In this document: positions 62,099-64,000 of the stretch, one piece after another
Numbering within the stretch: the first letter of the stretch is position 1
How the letters are laid out: every line of letters begins with the position of its first letter
Notes under the pieces: generated by a model
The model's database searches: none
What the model saw: only the letters and a program-made list of their open reading frames with translations
Told to the model about the DNA's origin: nothing
Assembly: GCA_016215605.1 (NCBI GenBank)
Contig: JACRJB010000025.1
Coordinates: 1 to 64,000, forward strand
Direction: 5' to 3'
Source of the DNA: Rhodopseudomonas palustris
GTDB lineage: Bacteria; Pseudomonadota; Alphaproteobacteria; Rhizobiales; Xanthobacteraceae
Length of the DNA stretch: 64,000 nt
Position numbers and translations under genes: made by a program

Positions 62099-63982
62099 TT
62101 ACAAAAATCCGATCGAGATCCACGGCACCGCGGCGACGATGATCAGACCGATCAGCAGCGCCAGCATGTAACCCCAGATCGGGCGAACGCCCTCGGCCGG
62201 ATCGACCCGGCCGATCGCACAGGCCGCATAATAGCCGACGCCGAACGGCGGTGCGAACAATCCGATGCCCATCGCCAGGATGATGACCATCGCATAGTGC
62301 ACCTCGTGGATGCCGACCGCGCGGGCAATCGGAAACAGCAACGGACCGAACAGCACGATCGCCGGAATACCTTCGAGCACGCTGCCGAGGATGACGAAGG
62401 CGACGATCGACACCGCCAGGAAGGTCGGCGGACCGCCGGGCAGGCCGGTCATCGCCGCCGCCAGCGACCGCGAGAAGCCGGACTGCGTCAGGCCCCAGGC
62501 CATCCCGGTGGCGGTGCCGATGATCAGCAGGATCGCGCCGGACAGCGCCGCGGTGTCGATCAGCATCGGCATCAGCCGCTTGAAATCGAACTTGCGGTAG
62601 ATCAGCAGCCCGGCCAGCACCGCATAGACGATGCCGATGGTCGACACCTCGGTGGCGGTGGCGACGCCTTCGACCACGGCGGCGCGGATCACGAACGGCA
62701 GCGCCAATGCGGGCAGGGCGATGATCAGCGTCTTGCCGATCTGGCTGCCGCTGGCGCGCTTGATGTGGCTGAGGTCCTCGCCGCGATAGCGCCACCACAC
62801 CAGCGCCGACAGCGTGATCGCCAGCACCACGCCCGGTAACAGGCCACCCGTGAACAGCGCCGAGATCGACACGCCGGTGACCGAGCCGATGGTGATCAGC
62901 ACCAGGCTCGGCGGAATGGTTTCGGTCTGCGCGCCGGTGGCGGCGAGCAGGGCGACCAGATCGCCCGGTTTGGCGCCCCGCTCCTTCATTTCCGGAAACA
63001 GCACCGGCGCCACCGCCGCCATGTCGGCGGCCTTCGAGCCGGAAATGCCGGACACCAGATACATCGCGCCGACCAGCACGTAATGCAGGCCGCCGCGGAC
63101 GTGGCCGAGCAGGCTGGCGAGAAACGCCACCATCGCCCGCGCCATCCCGGTCATCTCGATCAACAGGCCGAGAAACACGAACAGCGGCACCGACAGCAGG
63201 ATCAGATGGCTCATGCCCTCGTCCATCCGGCCGACCAGCACCATCAGCGGCGTCCGCGTCGTCAGCGCCAGATAGCCGTAGATCGACAGGCCGAATCCGA
63301 ACGCGATCGGCACGCCGGCAAACACGCAACAGCCCGCGACGCCGACGAAGAAGATCAAGAGATTGATATTGCCGAGCGGCTTCAGCAGCGGCTGCGCCAG
63401 CCAGAACGCGCCGATCAGCACGGCGACGGTGAGGGCGGCCGTCGCCACCAGCCGCCAGTCGCCGAACCGCACCAGCCGCAGCAGCGCGAACATCGCCATC
63501 AGCGCGGTGCCGACCGGCAGCGCCGCGGCCCGCCAGCTGTTCGACAGCGACAGCGCCGGGGTGGTGATGTAGCTCTCCTCATAGGCGTATTCGGCCGCCG
63601 GCGCCGCGATCAGCAAGAGAAACGCCAGCGCAGCGCAGATCGCCACCAGATCGAGAAACGCGCGCAGCCGCGGCGAAGCGCTCGCCACCAGCGCGGTCAT
63701 CCGCATGTGCTCGCCGCGGCGGAACGCCACCGCCGCGCCGAACATCGCCAGCCACAGGAACAGGATCGAGGCGAGCTCGTCCGACCAGATCAGCGGGCTG
63801 TGAAACACGTAGCGCGACACCACGCCGGCAAACAGCACGACGATCTCCGCGACCACCAGAAGCGCCGCGGGGATCTCGACCAGCAGACCCAGCCCGGATT
63901 CCAGCGCGCTCGTCAGCGACTTGCGCGTTGGACCCTCGAGCGGTTCGGCCGCCGCCAGTTGCGGAATGTCGGCGTGAGCCAT
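62099..63982 (-). CDS. dctM: TRAP transporter fused small and large permease (DctQM)
   Basis: A 627-residue membrane protein. Residues about 30-175 are the DctQ small permease (four helices, FAGVVSRYVFHSPLIWSDELASILFLWLAMFGAAVAFRRGEHM, the family signature). Residues about 190-627 are the 12-helix DctM large permease (GVAGCCVFAGVPIAFGFGLSIYGYLALTT, SGSKAADMAAVAPVLFPEM, GAILLIIGTATGMAWGLTQSG). The two are one polypeptide. No DctP-binding protein is within the window; it may lie beyond the right edge. TRAP systems import carboxylates on a sodium gradient. Confidence 0.9.
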   Translation of the reverse strand: MAHADIPQLAAAEPLEGPTRKSLTSALESGLGLLVEIPAALLVVAEIVVLFAGVVSRYVFHSPLIWSDELASILFLWLAMFGAAVAFRRGEHMRMTALVASASPRLRAFLDLVAICAALAFLLLIAAPAAEYAYEESYITTPALSLSNSWRAAALPVGTALMAMFALLRLVRFGDWRLVATAALTVAVLIGAFWLAQPLLKPLGNINLLIFFVGVAGCCVFAGVPIAFGFGLSIYGYLALTTRTPLMVLVGRMDEGMSHLILLSVPLFVFLGLLIEMTGMARAMVAFLASLLGHVRGGLHYVLVGAMYLVSGISGSKAADMAAVAPVLFPEMKERGAKPGDLVALLAATGAQTETIPPSLVLITIGSVTGVSISALFTGGLLPGVVLAITLSALVWWRYRGEDLSHIKRASGSQIGKTLIIALPALALPFVIRAAVVEGVATATEVSTIGIVYAVLAGLLIYRKFDFKRLMPMLIDTAALSGAILLIIGTATGMAWGLTQSGFSRSLAAAMTGLPGGPPTFLAVSIVAFVILGSVLEGIPAIVLFGPLLFPIARAVGIHEVHYAMVIILAMGIGLFAPPFGVGYYAACAIGRVDPAEGVRPIWGYMLALLIGLIIVAAVPWISIGFL

Positions 63983-64000
63983 CGCGCTGGATCAGGCCAG

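Overview
The window is a GC-rich (about 65%) alphaproteobacterial chromosome segment. Gene content and order point to the Bradyrhizobium/Rhodopseudomonas/Nitrobacter group, most likely Rhodopseudomonas palustris or a close relative. The evidence is the glyA-nrdR-ribD-ribE-ribH-nusB-thiL-hppA run, the DUF177-plsX-fabH-ihfA-merR run, a ChrR-type ECF sigma/anti-sigma pair, and many chromosomal palindromic repeats of the kind seen in these genomes. The species assignment is inference.

Layout. 0-3.7 kb: a glutathione transferase, a 33-residue membrane ORF, the ECF sigma/ChrR pair, and a VapBC toxin-antitoxin module. 3.9-12.4 kb: one-carbon, riboflavin and thiamine genes, nrdR, nusB and a proton pyrophosphatase, mostly on + and closely packed. 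12.6-16.8 kb: an unusual accessory cassette of a SARP-like (BTAD) regulator, a protein built from five 46-residue repeats, a 78-residue protein resembling a free protease prodomain, and a subtilisin-family protease whose own N-terminal region resembles that free protein. 17-20 kb: DUF2171 and 51-residue small proteins, an epoxide-hydrolase-like protein, and an orphan Bug/TctC binding protein. 19.7-24.9 kb: bamE, the cytochrome bc1 chaperone, DUF177, plsX, fabH, ihfA and a MerR regulator, then tRNA-Pro(GGG) with an AT-richer orphan ORF beside it. 25.9-33.4 kb: a TonB siderophore receptor, two small membrane proteins, an SDR, kup and a DUF169 gene. 33.5-41.5 kb: an exopolysaccharide block (undecaprenyl-phosphate sugar transferase, glycosyltransferase, Wzz-like protein, CelD-like acyltransferase, and a NodB-fold protein that has lost its metal ligands). 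41.4-47 kb: DUF2842, ctaA, a TMEM175-like protein, metY, a CoA-binding protein, enoyl-CoA hydratase and PaaI thioesterase. 47-53.5 kb: rplM-rpsI, a diguanylate cyclase, an ABM monooxygenase, an AI-2E family transporter, RlpA and a second epoxide-hydrolase-like protein. 53.4-59.9 kb: dacC-tmk-holB-metG-tatD-MBL operon. 60-64 kb: acyl-CoA synthetase and a fused TRAP transporter.

Two places stand out. First, metG carries an in-frame insert of about 50 residues with lower GC and foreign codon use. It reads as a helix-turn-helix unit placed in a loop just before the conserved WPAD...GKD segment. Second, the 12.6-16.8 kb cassette looks like a self-contained protease, free prodomain/inhibitor and repeat-substrate system under its own regulator. 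Also notable are a divergent pair of ECF-type promoters (TGATCC-N18-TA-rich) serving the sigma operon and the 33-residue membrane ORF, and palindromic repeats lying right against the translation starts of several genes.
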